From Bacteroidota bacterium (GTDB lineage: Bacteria; Bacteroidota; Bacteroidia; Chitinophagales; LD1), in assembly GCA_016722375.1 (NCBI GenBank), contig JADKJG010000004.1, forward strand, positions 310,001 to 374,000: 64,000 nt of DNA. Direction: 5' to 3'. The notes beneath the pieces are model-generated. The model worked only from the letters and a program-made list of their open reading frames with translations. It made no database searches and had not been told where the DNA came from. Made by a program: the position numbers and the translations under genes. Below, one piece after another: positions 25,567 through 34,986 of the stretch; the stretch's first letter is position 1, and each line of letters opens with the position of its first letter.

Positions 25567-27975
25567 CTATTCGGTACGAACAATCTTCTGTGATTGGATC
25601 AATTGTCCCTGTTTTAATAATTTAACTAAATAAATCCCGGAAGCGAGGCGGATATCTAATCGTACAAGTGAATTTTTTGCTTGAATTAAAGATTGGTGAA
25701 TCCTCCGACCTAGTGCGTCTTCTATTTCTAGAGTCCCATTTTCAAAGGGGAAGTCGGTAATCGAGATATTCACTTTGTCTTGGAAGGGGTTTGGATATAC
25801 GTGAAGCAGTACTTTGTCTCCAGACGTAGATGAAACAGATACAGTCGCAGTGTCGCCTTTAGTGGTATCTACTATATCATAAACTGAAAAGACATCAAGT
25901 CCCGCTTCTACCAAGTGTCCCGGACTCCTGTCTTCTGCTTTAAACGCAATGCGCATGTTGGATGTCGGAGCCAGATAATCCTTGACCCGAAAGTCTTTAT
26001 CCACCCACTGGCTTCTAGACGTAGTCTCTACATCTAAGGTAACAGAATCAATACCGTTGGTCAGCGTAATGACCAAAGAGTCGTTTGGGGTGGTAGAACC
26101 GCCATCGTTATAAAACCATCTGGAATAGGTTATGTGCGGATCATCATAATCTCGTATGGCAAAAAGTGGAGAACGAAGTATGGTATATCCGTCATCCACA
26201 TCATCATCACCAGAATCACCCCCGTTATTACCGGTTACATAGCATTGGTTTCCAAAATCACCTGATACGTCAGCCCCCGGATTAGCGGTATTAAGAAAAT
26301 AGGTCGTGCCAATTGGCTTTCCTCTTTTCCAAGCACCTGATGATGCGGTGGTTTGAGTAGTCCAACCGTAATCCATGATGAAATCATCATAATACCCTTT
26401 GGAAGTAGGCAGCAAAACGGTATCTATAGAAGTAGAATCTACTGCCTGGACATATACCGTCTGCCTGCCCCACCTTCCGGCATAGAAATTATACTTGCCT
26501 TGTAAAAAATCACAGAAATTATATTGAGCGAAATTATTGGTTGCCACCTCTTGATAAGTGGCGCCTAATGTATCCTGAATCAATACCCGAACAAACGGAA
26601 GTGAATCGGAAGTTGCTGAATCTGTTGTAAGGACCGTTAGGCGCGAAGTGTTGATTGGAATCAAATTTATATTGATAACCTTAAGGCTTCCGTTGCGCAA
26701 CGCCACATTTGAGGAGTCCCTGGTTTGGTAGCCAGACTTGGAAAAGCGAATGGTATAAGTTCCAGTATCTGGAGTTCCCATAGCGAATATTCCTTGCAAA
26801 TTAGATTTAACGCTGGCACTCGTCCCAACAATTTCGACGGTTACATCATTCAACAAGGTGCCGCACAAAGAGTCTTTTACAATTCCTTCAACATAACAAG
26901 CTCTTTTATATTCTGGCTTGAGTATCCATAAGCCGTTTTCAATATCTGAAACAATGATATTGCCGGAAGGGAGAAATGGCCAAACGCCCCAAGCACCGTT
27001 AAAACTGCTACCGGTAGTAGGCGAAGTATCATAATGGGCGACCTCGACCAAATTGTTCTTTCGCAATACGTCGAATATGGCGATGCCGTAGGTGTAATAA
27101 GAAGATACAGCATAATTATTCTTGAAGTAAGTATTGTGCATTATAGCTGTTCCGGCATCAACAGATTTAGAACGAGCCGTTTCTCTCACGCTACCTAAAT
27201 TTGAAACATCATAACAAGTCAGATAAGACGAAGGCTTTTCATCTGTTGTAAAGAGATACTTGCTGTCATCACTCAGCCAACAATTATGCGCAAAATTTTG
27301 TGGTGTATTCCATACGGCAAGAGTATTTGCTGCTTGGTTACTGGTGCTTTTATTTCTTACATCCACTACTTTAATAAACCCGTTATTGACGCAGGCATTC
27401 CACATGGTATCATTTCTTGCATAATTATCATGAACGTAATTATTCTGAAAGGAACCAATCAAAGGAGGACTCCATAAATTGGAATCTAATTTGAGAAAAA
27501 GTTGCCCTTTATCAGTTCCATTGATATAAGCAATTCCCTTCTCATCAATAAATATACTATGTGATGTGGTCATATTCCCCGGCTTGACGGTATGATACCG
27601 AACGCTATCCGGAAGATATCGAAGATCTACAACCATCAGGCCACTCGCTTGTTCCGTTGTAACATAAGCATACCCTTTATACTCTCGAACCTCCCGCCAC
27701 ATAGCGTTAGTTCCTGTTGCCCCCGGAATCAGGAATATCTGTTTTGGGTTTGTAGGAGTGTCAATACGTACAATAGATAGCCCCTCCGTGTTTCCGACAA
27801 GGGCATACTCTCTTCCACCTGAATCTACATAGCTCGTCAGGTTGCTGCATTTTACACCGGTCGAGTAGGTAAGATGCCCAAGTAGCGAGAGATTTTTTTG
27901 TGCCAATAAAGAAAGGCTTGTTAATACTAGAAGTGAGGTGGCAAAGGCAAAGTGTCGCAGTTTTGTTCTGGTCAT
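25567..27975 (-). CDS. Choice-of-anchor B (LVIVP-type) secreted protein with T9SS sorting domain
   Basis: This 802-residue protein has a signal peptide ending SLLAQ. The first 350 residues form a beta-propeller-like series of repeats of the LVIVP/choice-of-anchor B type: EGLSIVRIDTPTNPKQ, SGLMVVDLRYLPDSV, GFIKVVDVRN, ENGLWILKPEYK. A carboxypeptidase-regulatory-like domain follows (VEGIVKDSLCGTLLNDVTVE ... GTYTIRFSKSGYQTRD), then a jelly-roll segment. A type A sorting domain (VYPNPFQDKVNISI ... SGIYLVKLLKQGQ) ends the protein. It should be exported by T9SS and either secreted or anchored on the surface. Confidence 0.9.
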   Translation of the reverse strand: MTRTKLRHFAFATSLLVLTSLSLLAQKNLSLLGHLTYSTGVKCSNLTSYVDSGGREYALVGNTEGLSIVRIDTPTNPKQIFLIPGATGTNAMWREVREYKGYAYVTTEQASGLMVVDLRYLPDSVRYHTVKPGNMTTSHSIFIDEKGIAYINGTDKGQLFLKLDSNLWSPPLIGSFQNNYVHDNYARNDTMWNACVNNGFIKVVDVRNKSTSNQAANTLAVWNTPQNFAHNCWLSDDSKYLFTTDEKPSSYLTCYDVSNLGSVRETARSKSVDAGTAIMHNTYFKNNYAVSSYYTYGIAIFDVLRKNNLVEVAHYDTSPTTGSSFNGAWGVWPFLPSGNIIVSDIENGLWILKPEYKRACYVEGIVKDSLCGTLLNDVTVEIVGTSASVKSNLQGIFAMGTPDTGTYTIRFSKSGYQTRDSSNVALRNGSLKVININLIPINTSRLTVLTTDSATSDSLPFVRVLIQDTLGATYQEVATNNFAQYNFCDFLQGKYNFYAGRWGRQTVYVQAVDSTSIDTVLLPTSKGYYDDFIMDYGWTTQTTASSGAWKRGKPIGTTYFLNTANPGADVSGDFGNQCYVTGNNGGDSGDDDVDDGYTILRSPLFAIRDYDDPHITYSRWFYNDGGSTTPNDSLVITLTNGIDSVTLDVETTSRSQWVDKDFRVKDYLAPTSNMRIAFKAEDRSPGHLVEAGLDVFSVYDIVDTTKGDTATVSVSSTSGDKVLLHVYPNPFQDKVNISITDFPFENGTLEIEDALGRRIHQSLIQAKNSLVRLDIRLASGIYLVKLLKQGQLIQSQKIVRTE

Positions 27976-28100
27976 TCAGAGAAATTGTAAGCATAAAAAT
28001 AGGGAAATTGGCTGGTTAGCTGGTTAAAGCAATAAACATTCACCTCCCTGATCCATTTAACCAATCATGAATACACTATGCTTTCCTTACATTCGCGCCG

Positions 28101-28925
28101 ATGACCCGCCAAGAACTTTATAATCTAATTTTGAAAAAAGAATCATTCCTCTGTGTAGGTCTGGATACGGACATAAATCTAATTCCACAGCACCTTCGCT
28201 CATACGCTGATCCTGTTTTCGAGTTCAACAAAGCCATCATTGATGCAACTCATGATATTGCGGTTGCCTACAAGCCTAATCTTGCTTTTTATGAAAGTAT
28301 GGGACTGAAAGGCTGGGAGAGTTTGGAGAAAACAATGGAATACCTTTCGGGCTTCAAAAATGAAGTGTTCACCATTGCCGATGCAAAGCGAGGCGATATA
28401 GGTAATACTTCAAAAATGTATGCCAAGACTTTTTTTGAATGGCTACAGTTTGATTCCGTAACTGTGGCTCCCTACATGGGCGAAGATTCAGTCACTCCGT
28501 TTTTGGAGTATAAAGATAAGTGGGTTATACTTTTAGGGCTAACATCTAATAAAGGAAGCCGCGACTTCCAATTCTTGGATACCAATGGCGCAAAACTCTA
28601 TGAGCAGGTTATTACAAAGGCACAGAGCTGGGCTAATCCGGAACAACTTATGTTTGTGGTGGGTGCTACGCATCCGGAAGAGTTAAAACATATCCGAAGT
28701 TTGGCCCCGCAAAATTTCTTTCTCGTTCCCGGGGTGGGCGCACAAGGAGGTGACTTAGATGCCATTTGCCGGAACGGAATGAATCCAACTTGTGGGCTGT
28801 TAATCAACTCTTCGCGCAATATCATTTATGCTTCCAGAGAAAATGATTTTGCTTCTGCAGCCAGAAAGGCTTCGCTGGCGATTAAAGACGAAATGTCTGG
28901 CTATATACGCAGACTAAAGGCATAG
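28101..28925 (+). CDS. pyrF: Orotidine 5'-phosphate decarboxylase (type 2)
   Basis: This 274-residue enzyme has the long (type 2) form. Catalytic residues lie in FTIADAKRGDIGNTSKMYA (Asp-x-Lys-x-x-Asp). Other motifs are LCVGLDTDINLIP near the N-terminus, VAYKPNLAFYES, and FLVPGVGAQGGDLDA for phosphate binding. It makes UMP in the last step of de novo pyrimidine synthesis. TACATTCG lies five bases before the ATG, suggesting a very short or absent leader. Confidence 0.96.
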   Translation: MTRQELYNLILKKESFLCVGLDTDINLIPQHLRSYADPVFEFNKAIIDATHDIAVAYKPNLAFYESMGLKGWESLEKTMEYLSGFKNEVFTIADAKRGDIGNTSKMYAKTFFEWLQFDSVTVAPYMGEDSVTPFLEYKDKWVILLGLTSNKGSRDFQFLDTNGAKLYEQVITKAQSWANPEQLMFVVGATHPEELKHIRSLAPQNFFLVPGVGAQGGDLDAICRNGMNPTCGLLINSSRNIIYASRENDFASAARKASLAIKDEMSGYIRRLKA

Positions 28926-28967
28926 AGAAATTCTGCTACTTTTGGCACCTTCAAAAAAACATACACA

Positions 28968-29714
28968 GTGAAAAAAACATACTTTCTTCTAGTTGGTTTT
29001 ATTGCTTGCTCTTTACAAATAGCATTTGCTCAGAAAAACTCTTCTAGTGATGCATTTGAGACACAACAAAAAATCTATCATCAGGCAATGAAACGGTATG
29101 ACCTACAGACCGCTACGGTAGCTATGTATAATATGATCGCTCTCAAGCCAACTCAGTTGGAATTGAATGACTCTTTAGCGTTGCTTTACTTTGGTCAGGA
29201 GAGATACCCCCAGTCTTATCTTTTGGGTGAGGAAATTTTGAAAACAAATCCTGAAAAAACCGGAATTCGTGAGTTAGTGGCCTCTTCCAAGCAAAATTTA
29301 GGTATGCTGAAGGAATCACTTGCTGAATACGAAAAGCTGTATAAAGACACCAAATCTTTGTTCTTTCTTTATCAGGCTGCTACCTTGCAGTACCAATTGA
29401 AGCGTTTCGGAGAATGTGTTGCCTCATTGGAACAAATATTGTCAAGCCCCGAAACAACAAAACAGAAGGTAACCATTCGAACTCAGTCGGGCGCACAAGA
29501 GGTACCTATGAACGCTGCTGCACTGAACATCCGTGGCATTTGTGCTATGGAGTTAAACCAGCCGGATGCTGCTAAATCCAATTTTATTAAGGCACTTGAA
29601 ATATATCCTGAATTTGCATTGGCAAAAGGGAACTTAGAGAGTTTGGATAAGCACGACAATTCGCAAGCTGCTCCTGCCAGCCCCCTTAATACCGGCCCTA
29701 ATCCTCCCCGGTAA
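28968..29714 (+). CDS. Tetratricopeptide-repeat periplasmic protein
   Basis: A GTG start gives a signal peptide ending CSLQIAFAQ. The 248-residue product has several TPR-like helical pairs (QKIYHQAMKRYDLQTATVAM, EELVASSKQNLGMLKES-like, FIKALEIYPEFALAKGNLES). It ends with a Pro/Asn-rich tail. TPR proteins mediate protein contacts; the partner is unknown. TACTTTTG lies 27 bp upstream. Confidence 0.8.
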   Translation: MKKTYFLLVGFIACSLQIAFAQKNSSSDAFETQQKIYHQAMKRYDLQTATVAMYNMIALKPTQLELNDSLALLYFGQERYPQSYLLGEEILKTNPEKTGIRELVASSKQNLGMLKESLAEYEKLYKDTKSLFFLYQAATLQYQLKRFGECVASLEQILSSPETTKQKVTIRTQSGAQEVPMNAAALNIRGICAMELNQPDAAKSNFIKALEIYPEFALAKGNLESLDKHDNSQAAPASPLNTGPNPPR

Positions 29715-29768
29715 AAGGATAATACAACCAACCAACAATCTCTTCAATTTTCATAAGATCAACTGAAA

Positions 29769-30491
29769 ATGAGCCAGACAGTAAAACAAAATGTTGATGA
29801 GTTTAATAAAGATGTATTAGACAACGGCGGCTATCGTTATACCCATAACGCTAAGTATTCTTCTTTTGTAGCCAACCTCAGGCAAACCGATATAACCGAA
29901 GAAATAATTCGTAAGATTGGTAACATCAAAACCGTTTTGGACATAGGCAGCGGGGATGGCACTTACACTGCGGAACTAAAAGAGCGAATGCCGGATATCG
30001 AGTTTACGGGTTTCGATCCGGCATCCGTAGCGATTAAAGCGGCTGAAGATCGTTTCCCCTCCTGCAAATTTTTTGTCGGCAATATCCTCGACCCCAGTAC
30101 ATTTCCAGACAAGAAATTTGACTTAGCTATTTTCAGAGGAGTAATTCATCACTTACCTACTCAATCAGATTCAATTAAGTACGCAGGCATGATGAGCAAC
30201 CGGGTTTTAATCATCGAGCCGAATGGCAACAATCCCATTCTGAAGTGGATTGAGAAAAATAGTGAATATCACATTCAACACGAAGAGCAATCTTTCTCTT
30301 CCACTTTTCTGAAAAAGATATGTACAGAAAACGGCTTTAAGGTAAAGCACCTTTCCTACATTGGCTTTGTACCTTTCTTCTTCCCTACTTTTCCAGCCAA
30401 AGTGATTCACTTCTTTCAGCCTCTTTTGGAAAAAATTCCTTTGTTGGGGAAATACTTTGGTGCCCAGACTATAATTCTGGGAGAGAAATAG
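29769..30491 (+). CDS. Class I SAM-dependent methyltransferase
   Basis: This 240-residue protein has motif I VLDIGSGDGTYTAEL, followed by the acidic end of strand 2 (EFTGFDPASVAIKAAEDRF) and motif IV FDLAIFRGVIHHLP. The C-terminal part is hydrophobic (FVPFFFPTFPAKVIHFF). The substrate cannot be told from sequence. It converges on the epimerase-glycosyltransferase gene 13 bp away, so a role in polysaccharide or lipid modification is possible but unproven. Confidence 0.85.
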   Translation: MSQTVKQNVDEFNKDVLDNGGYRYTHNAKYSSFVANLRQTDITEEIIRKIGNIKTVLDIGSGDGTYTAELKERMPDIEFTGFDPASVAIKAAEDRFPSCKFFVGNILDPSTFPDKKFDLAIFRGVIHHLPTQSDSIKYAGMMSNRVLIIEPNGNNPILKWIEKNSEYHIQHEEQSFSSTFLKKICTENGFKVKHLSYIGFVPFFFPTFPAKVIHFFQPLLEKIPLLGKYFGAQTIILGEK

Positions 30492-30503
30492 CTTTCCTTA
30501 TCT

Positions 30504-32428
30504 CTACCGCTTCCTGAACACATTGCGCCGGATAAACTTCGGCCTGCGTTTGCTTTCCTCCAGAATTTTGGATTGATATTCGCCTAAAATAGAAATGGCA
30601 AGCATATTTAATCCACCAAAAAAGAGAACAAGAACGATAATCGTAGTAACTCCATGTGGCGTATCTGGGAGTATGAAATAAAGTGCTATTTGTAGAATAA
30701 TGGCAAAGAAAGAAACCACCGTTAGTGTCCAACCCAGATAGGTAAGCAGTTCGAGCGGAACAAAACTAAAGCTGAATATCGCCTTCCTAGCCCATGCTAT
30801 GTTCTTTCTCATGTTGTTGGTCGTTACGCCAAACATTCTTTCGGGTCTGACATAATCAATACCGGTCTGTCTGAAGCCCACCCAAGCGCGCAGACCACGC
30901 AGAAACTGGTCAGTTTCAGGCAGCTTGACTAATTCATCCACCACCTTTCTATCCATCAAACTAAAATCACCGGCATCTACCGGCATCGGAATATAGCTGA
31001 CGCTGCGAAACAGACGATAGAACATTTTATAGAAAGAGGCCAGCACTTGATCGCCTTCACGGGCTACCCTTCTGCCATAGACCACATCAAAACCATTTTT
31101 CCACTCTTGATAAAACTGCTCGATCAATTCCGGTGGGTCTTGAAGATCTCCATCCAACAGAATCACTCCGTCGCCGGTAGATATTTCCATGCCGGAAAGA
31201 AAAGCAGACTGTGAACCAAAGTTCCTCGAATGTTCAATCGCGATGACATGATCATCTTTTTCCACCAACGCTTGCAATACATCGTTGGTATTATCCGGTG
31301 AGGCATCATTCACAAAAATGATTTCATAATCTACGGCCATTTTCTGAAAAGTCTTGGTCAACCGTTCGTACATGAATGGAATGGCCTGTACATCCTTATA
31401 ACAAGCAATCACTGCTGAGAGTTTGTGCCGGATTTGATCCTGATGCAGCTTCTTTTCATACAAGGGCTTGGAGTAATCCTTCTGCCATTCATACGTTTTC
31501 TGTAAGCCTTCTTTCAGTGGCGTTTCATTTTCCCATCCTATGAGTTCCCTGGCTAAGGAAGCATCACCAAACCATTCTTTCAAATCCCATTTACGGTTCG
31601 GCATATCGCCCCATTCCGGTTCGCCGGGCAGTTGAAATAGCTCTTTGATGGTGGCAGATATATCTCGAATAGTTGTTTTCCTTCCGCTGGCAATATTGAG
31701 TGAAGCCCCTTGAATTTTATTGATTTTATTGGCAGAACGAAGGGTAGCATAAAGCGCATCGTCTATAAACACAAAGTCGCGCGAAATATCGGGCTGCACC
31801 AAGGGCGGATATCCTCCCTTCATCGCTTTATTAATCAGCGTAGGCACCAAACGGTCCGGTTCTTCATAAGGACCATAAATGGAATAGTATCGAAGATTTG
31901 CCACCGGCATTTCTTTGATGGTGCCATAAAACTTAATCATGTGCGCCGCTCCCGCTTTGGTCACTGCATAGTGGGAATTGGGTTGCGCCGCTTCTTCTTT
32001 TGGCGCAGCAGCATTCAACCCATATTCAGAAGAACTACCGGCATGAACAAACGCCTTAATGCTGAACTGCGAAGAAATTTCCAACAGGTTAAGTAGCCCT
32101 ATGAAATTGGTTTCATAAATCAAATCTACTTCGTCTTGTTTGCTATAAGCTCCATAAGCCGCCAAATCAAAGATGGTTTTGAAATGATATTCTTTAAACA
32201 GATTTTCAACTTGATCTTTCTTGATGATATTGCAATGCAGAATGTTGCGATACTCAACATCATCCAAGCGCCAAGGGACAAATGGTTTACTCGTTACTGC
32301 ATACACATCTTGCCGGTAGGGAAGAATAGTGCGGATAAGATTTGCTCCCATAAAACCAGCGGCACAAAAATGACGATGGGGCCTTCCAATTTCAGAACTT
32401 CTTCCTGTATTTTCTCCGCTAATAACAT
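30504..32428 (-). CDS. Fused NAD-dependent epimerase/dehydratase and family 2 glycosyltransferase (N-terminal frameshift)
   Basis: The protein joins two enzymes. Residues about 20-320 are an extended SDR epimerase (AAGFMGANLIRTIL, catalytic YAVTK, HAGSSSEYG). Residues about 345-641 are a DPM1/GtrB-type GT2 enzyme (VIACYKD, IIFVNDASPDNT, LDGDLQDPPELI) with two C-terminal membrane helices. The true N-terminus is MLLAEKIQEEVLKLEGPIVI from 32428. A missing T in the T5 run (plus 32366-32370) breaks the frame just before the NAD-binding AAGFMG motif. It likely makes and transfers a sugar to a lipid carrier at the inner membrane. Confidence 0.85.
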
Positions 32429-32557
32429 GATGCCGTAAATATGGATAAAAACCGGTGAGAACAAAAGACCTTATCTTTTCAGGATGAGGTTTTTGGTGGT
32501 ATTGCTCCAGAGCCTTCAGAGATTTGGGGAACATGCCGTAACTTTGAAGGAGCTGTT

Positions 32558-32703
32558 AGAAGCTGTTTGGATTTGAACAACCGAATTTGTTATGAATTTG
32601 ATATGTCGCACGGAGGCACGGAGAACACAGAGGTATTTTCTCCGTGATGCTCCGTGACTCTGTGCGATACACATTTTTTTACACAGAAATCCAAATAGCC
32701 TCT
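32558..32703. mobile_element. MITE-like element with terminal inverted repeats
   Basis: Ends AGAAGCTGTTTGGATTT (32558-32574) and AAATCCAAATAGCCTCTTA (32687-32705) are imperfect inverted repeats of about 17 bp. Inside is a large palindromic core, GTCGCACGGAGGCACGGAG against CTCCGTGATGCTCCGTGACT then CTGTGCGA. There is no open frame. Non-coding with paired ends and a foldback core, it fits a miniature transposable element. AGAGATTTGGGGA-type sequence on both outer sides (32516 and 32705) may be a remnant of a target duplication. Confidence 0.6.
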
Positions 32704-32796
32704 TAGAGATTTTGGGGAGTACGTCTGTAAGCCATTATTCCTGCTGTATTGCTTCGGGAAATTGGTTTTGCTAATTCATTCAAACCATTACAAACA

Positions 32797-32826
32797 AAAA
32801 ATCCCAAGCATTGCGCTTAGGATTTT
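32797..32826 (-). terminator. Terminator of the exb-tonB operon
   Basis: AAAATCC(C)AAGC and GCTT(A)GGATTTT form the stem with an ATTGC loop. On the minus strand T6 follows. It lies 24 bp past the tonB stop codon. Confidence 0.75.
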
Positions 32827-32849
32827 TAAAATTTATGCTTTGGATTCTC

Positions 32850-33644
32850 TTATTGCAATTTGAATACCACCGGCAGGTTGAAATAAACTCTCACCGCTTT
32901 TCCTTGTTGTTTTCCGGGTTTAAATTTCGGTAAGAGTTTCACTACACGGGTAGCTTCCTTATCTAATCCGGGGCTAACGCCGCGCAATACATTTACATCA
33001 GACACTGAACCATCTTCCATCACCACAAAGCGCAGCAGCACCTTGCCTTGAATATCATTATCGCGCTCCATTTGCGGATATTGAATATTCTTTTGAAGGA
33101 ACCGAATCAACTCGGCATCTCCACCAGGGAATTCAGGATTTTGTTCAACGAACGTAAAGATTTGAGGAGCTGCCGGCGCTGCATCAATCGCAGGTTCTTC
33201 AATCACATTTTTAGCATTGATATCGCCTTCCTGTGTTTTCTCGGCAATGACCTGTTCTTTAATCTCTTCAATCTTTACCGGCTCGTCTTCCTCATGAACG
33301 TCTTCCTGCTTTTTAACTACCATTTCTACGAATTTAATCGTAGGGCGTGTAGGCGGCGGCGGCGGCGGTGGGGGAGGAGGTGGAGGAGTTTTATCTAAAG
33401 ATGGCGGCTCAGCAAGGCTGACCGATGTTTCAACCAAAACTTCCTTTTTTTCAGGAATTAGAAACCCCCAGTCCATTTGAGAAAGTAGGATAAACAAAAC
33501 AAATCCAATCACAGCCACAATCAAGCCAATGCGAATATTCTTTTTGGTTAATTGTCTGAGCTGATAAGCCCCGTAATCTTTATTGCGGTTGTCGAAGACG
33601 ATGTCGTCCATCGTCCATTGCAGATAATTCTTTATGCCTTCCAT
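32850..33644 (-). CDS. tonB: TonB-like energy transducer
   Basis: This 264-residue protein has a cytoplasmic N-terminus, one membrane helix (IGLIVAVIGFVLFILLSQ), a proline run (a stretch of nine or more P after DKTPP) and a charged linker. The C-terminal TonB fold starts at NPEFPGGDAELIRFLQKNI and contains GKVLLRFVVMEDGSVSDVNV. It transmits the proton-motive force to outer-membrane receptors. It is the last gene of the exbB-exbD-exbD-tonB operon. Confidence 0.95.
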   Translation of the reverse strand: MEGIKNYLQWTMDDIVFDNRNKDYGAYQLRQLTKKNIRIGLIVAVIGFVLFILLSQMDWGFLIPEKKEVLVETSVSLAEPPSLDKTPPPPPPPPPPPPTRPTIKFVEMVVKKQEDVHEEDEPVKIEEIKEQVIAEKTQEGDINAKNVIEEPAIDAAPAAPQIFTFVEQNPEFPGGDAELIRFLQKNIQYPQMERDNDIQGKVLLRFVVMEDGSVSDVNVLRGVSPGLDKEATRVVKLLPKFKPGKQQGKAVRVYFNLPVVFKLQ

Positions 33645-33695
33645 GCTCTTCTTCTTTGTACTATTATGATGCAGGAAAAATTATTTTTCATAAAA

Positions 33696-34271
33696 CTATT
33701 GTGCCTCTTTGGCAAAATCCTTAACAGTACCTCCGTTTTCCACGGCTTCAATTTCTATCGGATCCGGTTCCTGAATGGCGTATATTTTACAATCCGTAAT
33801 ATCCATCTCATCCAAAATGTCCACCATGTTTTTATACCGGGCACCTTGCATCATTTTAATCAAGATGATAGCATCGCGCTTATTTCCTTTACTGGTAAGC
33901 GGACATTCGGCAGGAACTTTCTTCAGCATTTTAATGATTTCCTTCCTGATTCCATCGTCACCTGAAAAAGTGGTTTGTTTCAAACCGGCAACCTGTAATC
34001 CTTCATAATACCAAACCCTATCCAAAGTATCAAGAATAACATTCATTACCTGACAATCGCCGACCTCTGTTTTGTCTTCAATATCAGTCTTCTTCGGCAT
34101 ATTCAGTTGCATCGCCTTGGGTTTATTCAAGGTAGTAGTCAGCATAAAGAAGGTGATCAAAAGAAACGCCAAATCCACCATCGGGGTCAAATCTACCCGA
34201 GTGGACATTTTCTTGGATCGAACTCCGTCTTTGTGCTTACCGCCTCCTCCGCCGGTTTCCATTTGTGCCAT
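33696..34271 (-). CDS. exbD: ExbD-type biopolymer transport protein (second copy)
   Basis: This 191-residue protein has a short basic N-terminus and one membrane helix starting at the conserved aspartate: VDLTPMVDLAFLLITFFML. The Asp in PMVDLAF is the proton-path residue of ExbD/TolR. The periplasmic domain is longer than in E. coli ExbD and contains DAIILIKMMQGARYKNMVDI. Two consecutive ExbD genes are common in Bacteroidota. It lies 32 bp after the first copy. Confidence 0.93.
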   Translation of the reverse strand: MAQMETGGGGGKHKDGVRSKKMSTRVDLTPMVDLAFLLITFFMLTTTLNKPKAMQLNMPKKTDIEDKTEVGDCQVMNVILDTLDRVWYYEGLQVAGLKQTTFSGDDGIRKEIIKMLKKVPAECPLTSKGNKRDAIILIKMMQGARYKNMVDILDEMDITDCKIYAIQEPDPIEIEAVENGGTVKDFAKEAQ

Positions 34272-34303
34272 AACTGCTTATTCTTTATTTGAGCAACAAA
34301 TAA

Positions 34304-34960
34304 TTACTGAACTTTATCTAAATCTTCTTCTGGGGCAGCAGCCTCATCACCAGACAAAGTAGTCACCAATAAAAACCGATGAATATCTCTGGAGGTTAGT
34401 CCCTTAATTACTTCTTTCACTGGACCAACGGAAGTGTTTTTATCACTTTTTATTGCGATTTTTATATTTCCATCGGTGGCATAACGCGCTGCTTGAACCC
34501 AATCTACCAACTGATTGTCTAATGAATCTTTAGGAACGCCGGGCATTTCTTTTTCTTGATAATGTTTAAAAGCCGAGCCATCCATACTTAATACCCGTGG
34601 CATATCGGCTATAGGTGTACCCCACATATCTACCAATGAAAAAAATCTCTTTTGATTTTCAGTCAGGGTTTTAAGGGCTGGGTATTTATCGCCAAACTTT
34701 TCAATCATTTGTTCCAGCATGGAATAGCGTGTAACGGTTTCTTTCACCCCAACGTATGTCTTCCCTTCTTTGCTGATTGTGATGGTTACGGCTTCTGAAA
34801 ATGTTTTGGTGGATCGCGCAACAGGCACATCCACTGCTACCAGTGACTGAGGTTTAAACTTTGCCGTAAGAATAAAGAAAGTAAGCAGCAAAAATGACAC
34901 GTCACACATGGCGGTCATATCCACTATAGTGCTTTTTCTAGGTACCTTGACTTTTGGCAT
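34304..34960 (-). CDS. exbD: ExbD-type biopolymer transport protein (first copy)
   Basis: This 218-residue protein has the ExbD membrane helix DMTAMCDVSFLLLTFFILTA with the conserved Asp and a periplasmic domain of about 180 residues. That is longer than the second copy and diverged from it. It forms a proton channel with ExbB, encoded 26 bp upstream. The end is acidic (EAAAPEEDLDKVQ). Confidence 0.92.
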   Translation of the reverse strand: MPKVKVPRKSTIVDMTAMCDVSFLLLTFFILTAKFKPQSLVAVDVPVARSTKTFSEAVTITISKEGKTYVGVKETVTRYSMLEQMIEKFGDKYPALKTLTENQKRFFSLVDMWGTPIADMPRVLSMDGSAFKHYQEKEMPGVPKDSLDNQLVDWVQAARYATDGNIKIAIKSDKNTSVGPVKEVIKGLTSRDIHRFLLVTTLSGDEAAAPEEDLDKVQ

Positions 34961-34986
34961 TTATGCAGCTTTAAAGATTGCTTAAA

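Noticed and set aside
32429..32534. N-terminal extension of the epimerase-GT protein
   Set aside because: It is out of frame with the epimerase; the shift at 32366-32370 shows the true start is at 32428.
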